From Ascaphus truei (lineage: Eukaryota; Chordata; Amphibia; Anura; Ascaphidae): a stretch of 64,000 nucleotides of DNA. Positions 44,931 to 58,199 of the stretch are shown piece by piece (the first letter of the stretch is position 1; each line of letters starts with the position of its first letter). The notes under the pieces were generated by a model that ran no database searches, was not told the origin of the DNA, and saw only the letters and a program-made list of their open reading frames with translations. The translations under genes and the position numbers were made by a program. The stretch spans positions 224,914,239-224,978,238 of the forward strand of contig CM071568.1 of the NCBI GenBank assembly GCA_036426205.1, read 5' to 3'.

Positions 44931-45660
44931 CCCCTCCTCATCTCCTCTCTCCTCCCTTCCCCACATCCTCTCTTCTCCCTTCTCCCCTATCTTCTCTCCT
45001 CCCTTCCCCATCCTCTCTCCTCTCCCCCCATCCTCTCTCCTCCCTTCCCACCCATCCTCTCTCCTCCCTTTCCCATCCTCTCTCCTCTCTTCCCCCCATT
45101 CTCTCTCCTCCCTTCACCCCATCCTCTCTCCTCCCTTCCACCCATCCTCACTCCTCCCTTCCCCCCTCACCATTTCTCCTGCCTCCCAACCATCATCTGT
45201 CCTCCCTTCCCCCACCCTCTCTCCTCCCTTCCCCCATCCTCTTTCCTCCCTTTTCCCATCCTCTCTCCTCACCTCCTATCCACTCCTTCCTCATCTCTCC
45301 CCATCCCTCCATATCATCATATCTCCCCCTCCCCATCTCTACCCCCTCCTCATCTCCTCTCTTCCCCCCATCCTCTCTCCTCCATTCCCCCCCATCTTGT
45401 CTCATCCCTTCCCCCATCCTCTCTCCTCCCTTCCCCCATCCTCTCTCCTTTCTTCCCCCCAATCCTCTCTCATCCCTTCCCCCCATCCTCTCTCCTCCCT
45501 TCCCCCTCCTCCCTTCCCCCATCCTCTCTCCTCCCTTCCCCCCATCCTCTCTCCTCCCTCTCCCCATCCTCTCTCCTCCCTCTCCCCATCCTCTCTCCTC
45601 CCTCTCCCCATCCTCTCTCCTCCCTCCCCTCCATCCTCTCGCCTCCCTCCCTTCCAAAAC
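44870..45660 (+). repeat. CCCATCCTCTCTCCTCCCTT minisatellite
   Basis: More than 20 variable units of about 20-22 bp. It is polypyrimidine on the plus strand with triplex potential. Frames of up to 187 codons through it are artefacts. Confidence 0.93.
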
Positions 45661-45980
45661 ATACACACAAACACTACACAATATACACACATACCAAACA
45701 TGCAACATTAGTGTAACACACACACACAGAAACGTATACACATTTATATTCAACATATAAACCCCCCACTAAATATACAACATATATATGCACATAATGC
45801 ATGAAACACACATAAGCATTACAAATACAGTACACACCAACACACACTTATAAAAACACATACACACACACACACTCAATAACACAGACACACACACTTA
45901 GCAACACAGATATACACACACTTACCAACACAGATATACACACTTACCAACACAGACTCACACACACACGGAACCGGGAG
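45661..45980 (+). repeat. CA-rich low-complexity tract
   Basis: ACACAC runs with CTTASCAACACAGA units near 45885-45960. Confidence 0.85.
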
Positions 45981-46031
45981 ATGTAGAGAGGAGCATCTAT
46001 GGAGAGATCTTCTGCTGTCCAGAAGTGGTTA

Positions 46032-46446
46032 GGCTATGGCCCCAGTCCTCACTGTAGCATGCGCGCCCGGCAGGGTGGTGGCGCGTGCACATGTGGAAAC
46101 CGCGATCTGCGGTCTCACCTCTGAATCAGTCTTTGCGACGGAACGTGCGTCGAGGGGGCGTGGCTAAAAGTAACATCCTCTTCCACAGCAGCAAGCTGAA
46201 GAGTCTGTGCTCTGATTGGCTGCTATTTCCTTCTCTCTGATTGGCTTGGGAAGTCTGCCATAGGATTGGTTCTCACGGACCCACGTGACGCTGTCGCTAC
46301 TTCTGAACACAGTTTTGTTGTCTTCGGAAAAATCTGTTGAGCAACGCGGCGGCAAATTGCGGGCCAAGGCAGGTAATGGGCCCGGCCACATTGAGGGGCG
46401 GTACTTGTTCCTGCGCGTGCGCTGCTGAACGTACTGGGACCTAGCC
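46032..46446. mobile_element. Harbinger-type MITE, 415 bp
   Basis: GGCTATGGCCCCAGT pairs imperfectly with ACTGGGACCTAGCC. TTA is duplicated at 46029-46031 and 46447-46449. GC-rich interior. Confidence 0.88.
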
Positions 46447-46449
46447 TTA

Positions 46450-49368
46450 AGCAGCCAGACTCTCCTCCCGACTACCGCTATTCTGTGATCAGCTCAGCAG
46501 TCGGCATCCTCCGCTCTCCTCCCACTCGCCCAAGCCTGTCTCTATCTGAAGAGAGACAGATGGGCTGCCGACAGGGCGGGAAGAGAGGAGAGAGCGGGCC
46601 CCCCCCCGCCAGAGCATGGGCCCCTGGCTGCCCGGGCTATAACTACGCCCCTATACACACACATACAAGGAATTCAGTTACAGTAGTATAAATATAGAAA
46701 TGCAAATAGCTAAAACAGGGGGTTGTAAGTCACACATCTTTGTTTTGTCACTGAAATTGTGTTTTGATTTTTATTTAAAAACATCACCATTACAAATACA
46801 ATTTCTGTGACAAAACAATAACAGAAGACAAAGAAGTGTCACTTAAAATGCGCGTGCTCGGCACACACACCCTTTTTTTTTGTAAATGGAATATGGGAAG
46901 ACATATGTACTGTACAGCACAGCGGAAATGTATCTTACCAGCAACATCATTACTTTTGTCAAGTAGTGGTATACTTCTTCCAGGCAGGAATACAGATGTA
47001 CATTGTCCTGTTAAAGAAACGTGGGAAATAATTTTGAATATGACTTATTTTACTCTTGTAAGAAGTAACAGTGTAGTGTAGTAAGAGTTGTATTTTTTTA
47101 GACTATGGGCAGTAGGTATCAAAGCCCGCCGGCTGCAAAAATTGAGCAAAACTGGAGCAAAACCCCCCCCAAAAAACAGCACCATATTTATTAAACTAAA
47201 AAAAAAACATTGCTTCCTAAGCGGCCTTTTTCTTTCATAAAACCTGGTACAGGGAATTTTTTTACTCTAGTTTTGCCTCACTATAGCAGCAGTGGGACAT
47301 TTTTAGCAGTGGGACATTTTGGCACAACCTCCTATTGATATTCAGGACCGCTTCATAATATAATGACCAGGTTCTACCAATGTTTATTTCTACTGTATTT
47401 ATCAAATGGCCATCTGCTTTCTAAATACTGTACAATGACATTTAAGATCTCTTAGGTTATTCACCTTGACTGATTGTACAAGGTGAGGTGATGCCTCTAC
47501 CATCTTCAGTCCAAATCCACAAACCTCTGTTAAATCAGGGCTCATAACGAGATGTTTATCCCTGTGGTGTCTGGTTGCTAGGCAACACTTGAGAGCTTAG
47601 CAACCATATTACATTCCGTTGCAAGTAAATGACACTTTGCCATATGACCGACTGTACGCACCCGTAATATCAGAGTGCCATACACAGGGGGGCAGGACTA
47701 GTATATTTCCCACGCAACTTCACTATAAGAAAGTGGCTAGTACGATCGCTGTCATTATGATTTGACAAAGGCCAAGTGTGGCCAGAATCTTCGCTCCTTT
47801 CATTGTTTTCATTTCTTAATCTGCAAATAAACTGATGTAATGGTGTTTCCCCCACCCGATGGGAGATTCTGCCATTACAGTGTGTGTGGTGCATGCTAAC
47901 TGTTGGTAAGCAGGACAGCTGAGTCATCTGCCGAGGTTTCTGGGTTACATACCCCACATGGTTCTCTAGCAGTGCGGCGCCTCAATCTGCCGCAGGCTAC
48001 AGATGTACGGAGACGATCTCCTACGGTAGAAATACTCCCTCCCCTTCCCCAGTAAGATCACACACCAGGCAGGAGGTATATGAAACAGGAAAGGCTTTAT
48101 TCTGTTCAGTACAATGCAGTCTCTGCAGGCCTCTGCCCTATGCAGTCTCTGGTGGTCTATTCAGCTGTAGGATGGTCCCTGGACATCCACTACGGGTCAA
48201 GGGCCCCCACAGCAGTCCTTGCTCTTCCCTGCCACTCTAGCAGAGGCAAGGTCCACACTCATTCTCCCCCAAGGGGAAGAGGAACAGAGAAGGCCCAATG
48301 CTCAGGCACTCTGACCATTGTGCCCTACCTCTCTCAAGTGGGGAGAGGCACTGACTAAATTTGGGCGGCACTCCCCTTAAGTACAGCAAGGAGGAGGGCA
48401 CCAGGTCTGACCCAGGATTGGGCAACCCAGGCCTGGTTCCACCTCCTCCTCCTGTCACTAAAGGGGACTGCTGGGAGTGGGGAAAACCCATGATAAGTAC
48501 TTGCAGGCCTGCTCTTACCAGGGCTTACTGCCAGTGAGGGCAGACTGGTAGTCAACAACCAGTCCTGGCTACACTGAGGTAAGTTTATCTGTGAGTACTG
48601 TGGAAGTCATCTTCTATATTTTTACGGGGATCCAGGTGGTGGTCTCCGGTCTAATGTACACCTAAGCCTCCTGCTATGCTGACATGTTGTCATGTAACAA
48701 ATCCCTACATATGACGGTGCTGTTCAACCCACTGGGCACTGTAAAACAGGAACGGATGTTATGTTTTCTAAGGTTAATGCGTTTCCTCAAAGCTAAATAT
48801 ATGCAAAACAATGGCTGTTCTACATCTCATTAGCATAGACTTAACATCACGTTATTGTTATTCATTGCATTATCTGCCAATAACATGACATTAAGTATGT
48901 CTTAGCATTGCGAGAATCCTGTGGTCATCCCTGAAATAGGTCTTTAGCTCAAGTTGAGAAATAGAGGAGATGGAAATAAAGCAGATGAATAAATTATGCT
49001 ATGTTAGTTAAATTATACCAAACTGTGGTGTTACACCGATCATGGCCCAGTAAAAGTCCTATTTTTATGGTCTAGTTGTGAGCAACGCCAAGTTTCAGAA
49101 TGACCTATCTAACGTAGCTCTATGTCCCCGCATCAAACTTTACGTACTTTTTTGGCTAAGCACTGTTATTTTAACACTTGCATATCATTTGCATGTAATT
49201 ATCGCTAACGACCGTTATAGTTAATCCAATGCCCTTTATAGGAGAAAACATGGTTTACGTTTATGTTTTCCTTGGAAGGTACACGGTTAGACTTAATGTT
49301 AAGTTCAGTTAGGTTAATGTACCATTAAGGCGCACAAGCATAAAGTAGGATCGGCAAGGAGGAGTGGC
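46450..49368. other. No gene seen
   Basis: 46450-46640 is GC-rich and may be another decayed element. 47110-47340 and 47990-48570 look repeat-derived (GGCTTTATTCTG at 48090 resembles the repeat near 24760), without clear ends. Confidence 0.35.
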
Positions 49369-49602
49369 TCAGTAAGTAAAGACACTGACTGGCACAGAGT
49401 TTGAAGCAGGGGAGCCTGGTTCAATTCCTGGTGTCAGCTCCTTGTGACCTTGGGCAAGTCATTTTATCTCTCTGTGCCTCAGGCACCAAAAAATAGATTG
49501 TATGCTCCACGGGGCAGGGACTGTGTGTGCAAAATGTGTCTGTAAAGAGCTACCTAAAACTAGCAGCGCTATACAAGAACATGCAATTATTATTATTATA
49601 AG
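49369..49602 (+). mobile_element. tRNA-derived SINE with MIR/L2-like tail
   Basis: The head has an A box (TGGCTCAGTAAG near 49374) and a B box (GGTTCAATTCC near 49418), the pol III promoter of tRNA-derived SINEs. Next comes GTGACCTTGGGCAAGTCATT and CTCTGTGCCTCAG, matching the conserved 3' portion of MIR-type SINEs. The end, AGATTGTATGCTCC then GCGCTATACAAGAA and (ATT)n, is the L2-like tail also found at 29935 and 51937, so the SINE probably relied on that LINE for mobilisation. Confidence 0.88.
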
Positions 49603-51934
49603 TACCGTTAAGGGTTATCACACCCATTCCAGCACTAATTCCCATTAACTTGAATGTGAGTTAACGCTGGAACGGGTAAGACAACCTGTACCAGCATTTG
49701 ATGCATGTGCTCCTAAGTCACATAACAGGGTTATGTAGACGTAGGCCTTAGTAGCACTTATTTTTATTGTTCTTACCACATGCTACAATTACTCCAATTT
49801 TAACCTCATCACTAACAAAGTACATAGCAATGAATTGCTGCCAGCAAAGGGATTCGGAATACGCTTTAATAACTACTCCTTGCATAACAAATACTGGAGG
49901 TTGAAAAAGCACATCTTCCTTTCTTTGGCAAGCATATAGGCAAATAAATTGTTGTATCCTGACATATATTGTGAAGGGTTTATACACTTTAACATTGCAA
50001 AAGCTTTGCAGACTCTGTCATACTGCACAATGACAAAAGCATTCCTGACAGGACATCTAATCAAAGCCATATGCTAAAAAGCCTTCTACCCCGTTGTAAA
50101 AGCCAATTAAACTAAACTTGTATTCATCTTAAATAACAGAAGAGACCTGGAGACTTCACAACAAAATCTGAAACATAATAAAGGAGGAAATCAAGACAAT
50201 CAATGGGGGAATGAAAGAGAGGGCATTTCAGTTCAGTAGTGTACAGTGAGGGCTACTATAGTGTGATTTCTTTCATTGACCAAATTTGTTGTATGGGACA
50301 GTAGCAACTCCAGTCCAGGTTTTCTGTGTGCATGCTAATCAATTTGAGCTAAGTATCTTCCTATAAAATCCACACGTTGGTGTTACCAAGTTCTGAAACC
50401 ACCATTTACCTTTTCTCCTCCTCCGGCACTCTGCTCTCAGTAGTATGGGCCCTCATATACATAGGGTATGGTGGGTAAGAGGAATACCAAAGCTACCTAC
50501 AGTCATTCATTAAACTGTTGGTAAACACTGTGGTAACCCATGTTAGTTATCTTCTGTCTGTCTGTTTTCTGTCTGTTCCTCACCCACTCAGAATCTCCCA
50601 CTACTTTCAATCACCTTTGTATTCATTCCATATTCCATTGTTACTAAGGCAATCCCAACTATCAGACTTGCTTAAATTGGGCTCTGGGCAACTACGTACA
50701 GATGGAGCAGACTTAGTGTATGCACTGCTGGGGGAACATGCCAAGTCCTGACAATTGCAAATTTCAGGGCTGGCAGAATGGCCATACCATCGGTGTGACT
50801 GCACCTGGCCCTGCGCTCTTCCCTGACCCAACGTCAGTAATCACAGTTTAATGTTATAGTGGTTAAATTAAGCCCCACAACATTTAAACTGTGATTGCTG
50901 GGTTGGGGGAGAGAGTAGGGCCACTGTAAGTGCCGGTATCACCTCCTCCTATCAAGTCATGATGTGTTGCCATGGCACTGCAACGTCACATGACACCGCG
51001 TCGCCATGACAACGTGACATCATATGACACGACGGCGGGCAAGAGCAACATCATGTGACGTCATGTCATCCAGGCGACGTGCTTGGTCTAGCTTGATCTA
51101 GCATGAGATCAATAAGAACGCAGTCACTTACCTTCAATGGCTTTCAAGGCTAGTCATTCACCTACACTCATTCACTATGCAGTCACAAGATCAGGTGGAA
51201 TCCCCAAGGGTGGGGGAAAAATGTGCCAGCAAGAAGAAATCGAGTGTTTGTGGGACTCAATAAAGCAGGGAACTGAGTTTCAAAGAAATTGAAGTGATGA
51301 GTAAGACTTGTCCATGGAGTTGTTATAAAATGGGCACTTCCTGAAATGACAAAGAAGATCTACATAACAACTACGGTGCATGTGTACAGGTTGGGACAAT
51401 ATATCCGTCTGGGAGCAATCAAGAACTAGTAGACACTTTGCATATATAGATAGGGAGGACTTATACACAAAAAAACTGTATACATATGGTGAACAATAGT
51501 ACAAGCCAACCATATTTCTCCTAAAATAGGTCTCTTGACATAAGTAATAAAGCAATAAAGCTTCAGTGACTTGTCAATATTTAAGGTTGTCATGACAACT
51601 GTCACGGGAGACCATTACTTTTAACACCGAAACCTTCTGGGTTCACTATCACTAAGTACAGGACAAAGTAATTTAACAAACAGAGTTTATTCTGGGTAAA
51701 CCAGCAAATACAAATACACACATACACTTACCACACTGGGGACCTGGGGGAGAAGTATCTAGTCTCACTAGGTGCAGGGACCCGCTTCAAATAGGTTTAC
51801 CTTGGGGCTCAGACCTGGTAACTGATTCTATTAACTAGTCCCCAACCTTTGTCCTAATCATATATTTTCTATGGAACAGCTCAGCTAAATGGATTACAGA
51901 AACTCCCTCCATAGAAATGATAAGGAACAGGCAC
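49603..51934. other. No gene seen; relative of the CRE/X-box MITE at 50950-51070
   Basis: 50960-51060 has GTTGCCATGGCA, CAACGTCACATGACACCGCG and TGACGTCATG, in an arrangement like 4012-4100 of the hAT MITE, but without its termini. Confidence 0.45.
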
Positions 51935-51936
51935 AT

Positions 51937-52085
51937 TGTATTGTATGTCTTTATTTATATAGCACCAAAAGTGTACTCAGCGCTTCACAAAGAATACAGT
52001 ACAGGGAATAATAATAATACAATAAGTGCAGCAAAATCAGACAATAGGAAAAGAAGTCCCTGCCCTGAAGAGCTTACAATCTAAG
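51937..52085 (-). repeat. LINE/SINE-type 3' tail, minus strand
   Basis: GTACTCAGCGCTTCACAAAG and GAAGAGCTTACAATCTAAGT: the reverse of the 6760-6905 repeat. Confidence 0.72.
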
Positions 52086-52321
52086 TGGTATGATGGGGAA
52101 CTTACAGAGACAGCAGGTGAGGGAATAAGTACTGTAGATGGCAGTGCTTGGTCACAATGGGTGGTAGCAGTGACTGAGTGTGGGACAGTAACCATGAGTG
52201 CAGGCTATTGGGATGCTTGATCTGTGGGGCAAGTTTTAAGGTTAGTCAGTATTAAAATGAGAGGGTTAACACAATTTACAGGAGAAGAGATGACAGGGAG
52301 GCATGGGTGAAATCAGGTTTG

Positions 52322-52720
52322 TACACTGGCGACACACTTTATTCGAGCTCGGCTAGTCCCACGAATTCGGGTATACCCGGGTGTATTGAGGTTTGTGACT
52401 GTTTTCTGCCCGAGTGCATTGAGGTATTTTCCAAGCAGGGATTGAAGCATTTTATTCCCGCTGGCTGCAATACTGCACAGTATATATATATACTGCATTA
52501 CAATTCATGAATTTATGCCATCTGGTAGACACGCGAAGCATTGCAGCCTATTAAATCCTAATCATTATCATTTAACAGATCAGCCGCCCGTCAGCCAGGC
52601 ATGAACCCAGGCTGGGAAGGCAAACGCAACGGGGCTTGTCAGAGGTGAGGAGCGGCGCATTCCAGGTATCTGCCAGGTACATACTGGGTATTTGCTCGAA
52701 TAAAGTGTGTCGGTGCAGTA
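52322..52720. mobile_element. TA MITE, 399 bp
   Basis: Nearly identical to 27484-27885 over its whole length, with the same TACACTGGCGACACAC / GTGTGTCGGTGCAGTA ends. The differences include a shorter TATA run and a few substitutions. Identity this high between copies 25 kb apart suggests recent mobility. Confidence 0.92.
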
Positions 52721-54479
52721 TGTCTGGCTTCAGGCTTAGGGGAGATCGCCAGCAGCTGGAAGGAGTAGATAGAGGGTGTAAATAGAGGATTTGTGTGGGT
52801 GTTTTTTATTGAGGGGTAAAGAAGTTGTTGGGAGAAAGGTGTATAAAAAATGGTGCAGTGGGGAGTGGGGAATTTGGAGAGAACAGAGACGTTCACAAAG
52901 GAGTGAGGAAACAGTAAACAGAAAAAGCAGAAGGGAGGGCATAGTGAGATGCAGTAGGAGAGACTTCCCAGGTACTGGAGGATAGAAAGAGTACAAAGAA
53001 TCACAGCTTTTGGGAAGTAAATTTCTCACAGTTGCAAAGTTGTTGCTGTGCAGAGTTCCAATCTTCCTCAAATCTTCACCTCCAATTTCAACTCCAAAAT
53101 TAACTCTGCCAGACACTTTAGATGTAACACTTTAAGATGGGACTCACAGCCAAAGCATAATTTGCATTTGCAGGGCTGACATGTTAATTTCATCACCACA
53201 CAATACCAAGTATCTAAGCTGGGGGAATTGCTCACACAGGAATAAATACAGACATAAGGTATTTATGTAAAAGACAGGACTTAGAATTACACACAGCTAT
53301 CCCACATTCCCTGTACTTCCCCTGACATTACATACATTGGGCTGAAATATACATTATTTAGCCAGCCAACTTATATGTTTTTTTAGGGGTAACTAGCTGG
53401 GATTTCTCTTTATTCGGTCAGCCAGCAACCCCTATCGTCACAACAACAATCAGAATATGGAGTATGAATCAGTGCGGCCTATTTTGGAAATCCTTATATT
53501 TTTAATCTTAATAAACAGTTACATGAAAACAATCTACAGTACCCTTCATATTTGCAAGTGTGGCCATTCTGCTAGGGACTACTAGTGTTTAAGGGGTTAA
53601 GGATCCCAGAGAGTTAACTGTGTGGGGTCACACAGTCTTTCTTCCTTCCCCATTATGTGATACAGGATGATTTGAAGAAAGAATAACCACTTGCCATTAG
53701 GTCATGGGACTGGTGATGTCACCAAGGGGAGATGGGAAGATATATACTGTATAGCGCATTGCGCCCCCAGTGTTCTAGAATCAGGTTCCTCTTGAGCAGC
53801 AGTAGGAGAGGTCCTCACTGTAAGTTTTGTAAATTTGTTTCAAAAAGAAAAATCAGCGCTAAAAGATGTACAAAAAATGTTAGTCCAAACAATAAGTGTT
53901 AATCAACACAACAAAAGTCCCAGAAATATAAAAAAGGATATAGGGTAGATGGCCCAGGTGAGTCTTGGGGTCTGAACGGTTTCTATGGAGTATACCAATT
54001 TACAAACAGATCTACTGTAAACGACAAAAAACAGAAGTGCATGCCTCATAGTATATTACCATTTTAATACAATTACTAGGTTGGAGTAACCTTAAATATG
54101 AACACTCACAAACATTTGTGCTAAAATCGCAGTGTGGAAAAACCTGATAACAGGTATGTCTACCTGCTCAGCTGGGATCTTGGAACCACGCAGGAGACAA
54201 GATAGAACTCCTCACCGCCACGGCCCCAGGTATGAATGACCTCTGTCAAGTCCAGTCCAGTTGTAGATCGGATGACCATGGGCACAAAGGGGTACCGACG
54301 TGTTGTTTAAGCATATAATTATGTGTAGTAAGGATGTCCTGTCACCTTTATTTTTTTCAGTTAGGGAACATACCCTTTACAGATAGAGCCCACGGTAATG
54401 AACAGAGTTTGTTCTCTGACCAGGGGAGGAGCAGGCAAGCGCTCAGCAGGGAGCTCTCAGAATAGACACAGAGTGTGTC
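52721..54479. other. No gene; possible PLE terminus at 53840-54310
   Basis: 53840-54310 is A-rich then GC-richer and ends GGTACCGACGTGTTGTTTAAG, in the style of the other pLTR-like regions but without a readable hammerhead motif. The frames at 52639-53116 show no known motif. Confidence 0.35.
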
Positions 54480-54815
54480 CCCCAACCAGGGTCCACAAGA
54501 TACATGGGCATTGAGGAAGCTATACAAGAGATAGCCAATCTAACATTACTAAAGGTCACAAGTATAAGTACCTCCCCAGCGTATGAGTGAGAGCTACCAT
54601 GGGGTTAAATCCTAACGAATCCTAAGTACAGCACCTCCCTAGTGAAGGAGTGAGAGCTACTTAGGGAAGAAGCACAGAGTAACCATATTGTTTGACACTA
54701 GTTAATGTCTATGAGAAGTATGCCCTATGTATGTGGAACATTATCGACGGAAGTGAATAAAGCGCTTTGTTTGTACTATAAAAGTTCCTGGTGCACTTCA
54801 TTCTAACATCTGCTT
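54480..54815 (+). repeat. Dispersed repeat, relative of 24715-25030
   Basis: See 24715-25030. This copy ends with GAATAAAGCGCTTTG near 54760, where AATAAA may act as a poly(A) signal. Confidence 0.6.
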
Positions 54816-55141
54816 ATCTACACTCAGCCTGCACAGATCCAACACCCTGCAAAGGTATACAGACATGTATATATCCAACTCAAAGTTAACTCTTTTAGAG
54901 CTGGGCAAGGAGGGTTACACAAGTATAATGTTTTCAAGTTTTCTATTTTTATAGTGCTTAAAAATGTTTTTATCATTTTTGAGTGATTGTGTTTGTGGAT
55001 ATTTCCATGTTTCTTTAGTGTAGCGGACAAAGAAGTAATTTTTTAGAACCTGCTTTATTTCCTAAAAGAAGCTATTTTGATCACTACGCCTCTAATCACA
55101 GCCTTATGGGCCTCCCAAAGTGTGCTCAACGAGACATCTAA

Positions 55142-55745
55142 GGGGCTATGCACTAAGCAGCCTGTTTTTGCTCCCGCTTGGAAAATGTTTGCTCGGCCGA
55201 TAAAATGTGAAGCCAAAAGCGGGATTCACTAACAAATTCAGGGCATTTTGTTCCGGCCGAACAAAAATCTGCCCAATCGCCTGAGCTTTCCCCCCCCCCC
55301 CTCCCCGCTATCGCGCTTAAACTTGTAAAGCGCGATAGCTGATAGAAAAAAAGCAGCCTGTAAGAACTGCATGGAGACTCTGCGTATCCATGCACGGCTC
55401 TTACAGTCGATCGTGAAGCATATATATACATTTTAATAATATTGTAAATGAGCATGGGGTCTCTTGACCTGAACCGCATTGGTTTCAGCCTCGGGGACCC
55501 CTACTTCATGAGATACAGGCCCAGATATGGGGTGGCGGTATCCCCTGTGCTTTGCAATCTCCCGCGTCGCGTGACCGGGGGATTTAAATCTTGCAGGGGG
55601 ATACCGGCACCCCATAACGGGGCCTGTATCTCATGAAGTAGGGGTCGCTATGCTTCACGATCGCCTGTAAGAACCGTGCATGGAGACGCAGCGTCTCCAT
55701 GCAGTTCTTACAGGCTGCTTTTTTTCTATCAGCTATCGCGCTTTC
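55142..55745. repeat. Nested fold-back element (three palindromes in one)
   Basis: Outer arms at about 55325-55422 and 55648-55742 are inverted (AGCGCGATAGCTGATAGAAA and following). Each arm is itself a hairpin (CTGTAAGAACTGCATGGAGA against its reverse). A middle hairpin pairs GACCCCTACTTCATGAGATA at about 55496 with its reverse ending at about 55648, with ATCTCCCGCGTCGCGTGACC near the tip. The left end, GGGGCTATGCACTAAG after TAA, looks Harbinger-like; the right end is not found. Confidence 0.85.
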
Positions 55746-58199
55746 CACTGACATCTGCACATATAACTTACTCCTTCCTTGTCCCAGCTCCAACTGCCAC
55801 TCTCCTAACTGTCAGCTCAAACTTCAAGCACACCCAAAGTTCCAACCTCCCCTCAGGAGATTATAGCAGTTCTATTGGCTGTACTGTGTCATGTGTTGTG
55901 CAGCCCCTTGGGCTGCTGGAACTTTTGCATCCGCAAACCTTTTCTGCACATGCAAGAGCACAAACAAATGCTGCTGCCCTTACTGGCTACCCACCTGCAG
56001 CGGAGGTGAGGAGAGCTAAAGGGAGGACCGGGCTACAATATAAATACAATTTATATTTCAAAAATACACAATAGCCCCACTACCCACCTCCTAGGCCCCC
56101 AATAAACCATTACAATATTTAATAAACACTAATACACAACAAACCCACCCCCTGTGACTCTACATAAAACAAATATTTATTTATTTTACATACACAATTA
56201 ATAGCCCAGGCCGGTGGGGGTCCCTGGGTTGTCCCGATGGGTGTCCGCAGGCCCCACAGTGCACCTCGAGAGGTACCCACGGTGTCTGGGGGCCTCCGGG
56301 TGGTTCCCGCTAGGCTCTGTGGCCTCCTGGTGGTCGCTGTTGGCCTGTGGTACCAATCCTATATTTAGAAAAAAATAAAACATGGCCTACATTTCAATAA
56401 ATACACCTCCCGCCTCCCCCCTCCCCACCAAAACACATAGAGTACAGTAATGGGCAAAATAACTAATATCCAGATATGGATAATAGATTATTTGCCCATT
56501 ATTAAACACAACATTAGCCATGAAGCATAAATAAAGTAAATAAAACTGTTCTACTTACCCCTGGCAATGTGAAGGGTGTCCTCGTCAGCTTACTGCAGGT
56601 CCATGTCCCCCATTGCCAGAAAAATACATAGCAAAATACAATCTAATGTCCCCTAGCCACTTTAATCACCTTAGCGGTTAATAACCGCTATAGTAATTAA
56701 GGGGTTAACCCACCCTCTGGCACTACCCACCCAGGAGGCCTAACCACCCCACCCTTCACCCATTCATTGGTACAGTTGGTACATCATTCCCATATAATAT
56801 GGACATGATTGACCAATATACCAAGAAATGGGGCAGGAAAAAAAAAACAGTCACAAACAAAAAACATTACATAGCCAAATAAAACACAGCACATAGCCAA
56901 ATCAAGCACAGCACATAGCCAAATCAAACACAGCACATATCATAATAAAACACACCACATAGCAAAATAAAATACAGCACATAGTCAATTAAATAGATAA
57001 CAAATGCCAATAAAACAATTGAATGGCACAGTGGGTACATGATGCCCATATAATCTGTGCATCATTTAACACTATGCCAGTCAATGGTCAAATTAAAATA
57101 AACAATCACAAAAAGATCCAATGCCATCCAAACAATCAGAAATTAAAAACAAATCAAGAAGTAAACAGAACTAAATTTCCACCAATCAATTAATCCAATC
57201 CAAAATAAAGACCACAATTAAAACACCAAAACAAAACCATTATCAAATAAATGAAAGCTCAAAGTAAAGACCATCCGACAAAATCTAACTACCAAAAAGA
57301 AGCCACTATTAAAAAGCAAGCACCCCCCTGAAATAAACTATTTAAAACACCACTAATATTTACATCTTACTAAATAAAAATAAAAATTTAATTGCCTAAA
57401 CATTTCTAAACAAACAAGAAAAATACAATTAAAATACATCAAAACAACCATTGCTTGTCCCCTGTATGTATGTATATCCATAGAGACATACATAAATACA
57501 GTGGTAATTAATGGGCATCCCCAAAAATTTAATCACAATAAAAATAAAAAACCCGTAAAAGAAAAATAACATACATTCCATTTTTTTACTTACCTTTAGA
57601 TGTCTTCACCCTCCGGATCCCAGGGACACCGCAAGCTCTCGAACCAATCCATGAACAGGAACAGGCCACAGGTATAAAAAATCCAAAGTCTTTTTCTTCA
57701 TCTGTAATTTGTAATCCAATTTCGGGATCTTCGGGGGTCTTCTCCCAACGTGCACCAACGGCCACACACACAATGGGTAGCGCTACTCCTCACATTTGGG
57801 TGGGCCTGCTCTCATGGACATTGGGTTACAGGTGCCCAGGGCACCCTCAGTACTTTGGGGGACTCACCCTTGTAGTGTTGGGTTATTGTATTGTGGAGAC
57901 ATTGTGTTGTGGGTGATATTATACTATTGTTCAGTAAACCCATTGTTATATACCGGTGTGTGAATCATTTCACTGTAATTGGTCCTGCGAGGGGTTATCC
58001 TGCTGCGCTGGGATCCCTCCAGGTGGAGGCACGGCACCAAGGAGAACAACAGATCACCCCAGGCTCCCAGTGGCGGAGGCTCGGGCCTTCTGTGAGCCAC
58101 AGGTAACGGCAGCACGCATGGTTTCCCTTAGTCACGGGGAAAGGGAGCGACACAGCAAAAAGTTGAAGATGGATCCTGTCCAGCTCAATCTAAGGGCGT
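55746..58199. other. No gene seen; A-rich repeat-derived sequence
   Basis: 56090-57580 is very A/C-rich on the plus strand. 57600-57780 has an open minus frame without a known motif. The minisatellite at 56868 is listed separately. Confidence 0.35.
56868..56990 (+). repeat. 24-bp tandem repeat
   Basis: About five units of ACACAGCACATAGCCAAATC with changes. Confidence 0.85.

Noticed and set aside
45193..45756. 187-codon REDGGEG-type frame
   Set aside because: It is the translation of the CCTCTC minisatellite on the minus strand.
48080..48558. Overlapping frames of 67-92 codons on both strands
   Set aside because: They shadow each other in moderately GC-rich repeat DNA; no domain.
56198..56383. 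Minus frame with GNHPEAPRHRGY
   Set aside because: Short, GC-rich, no family match and no supporting splice or start context.
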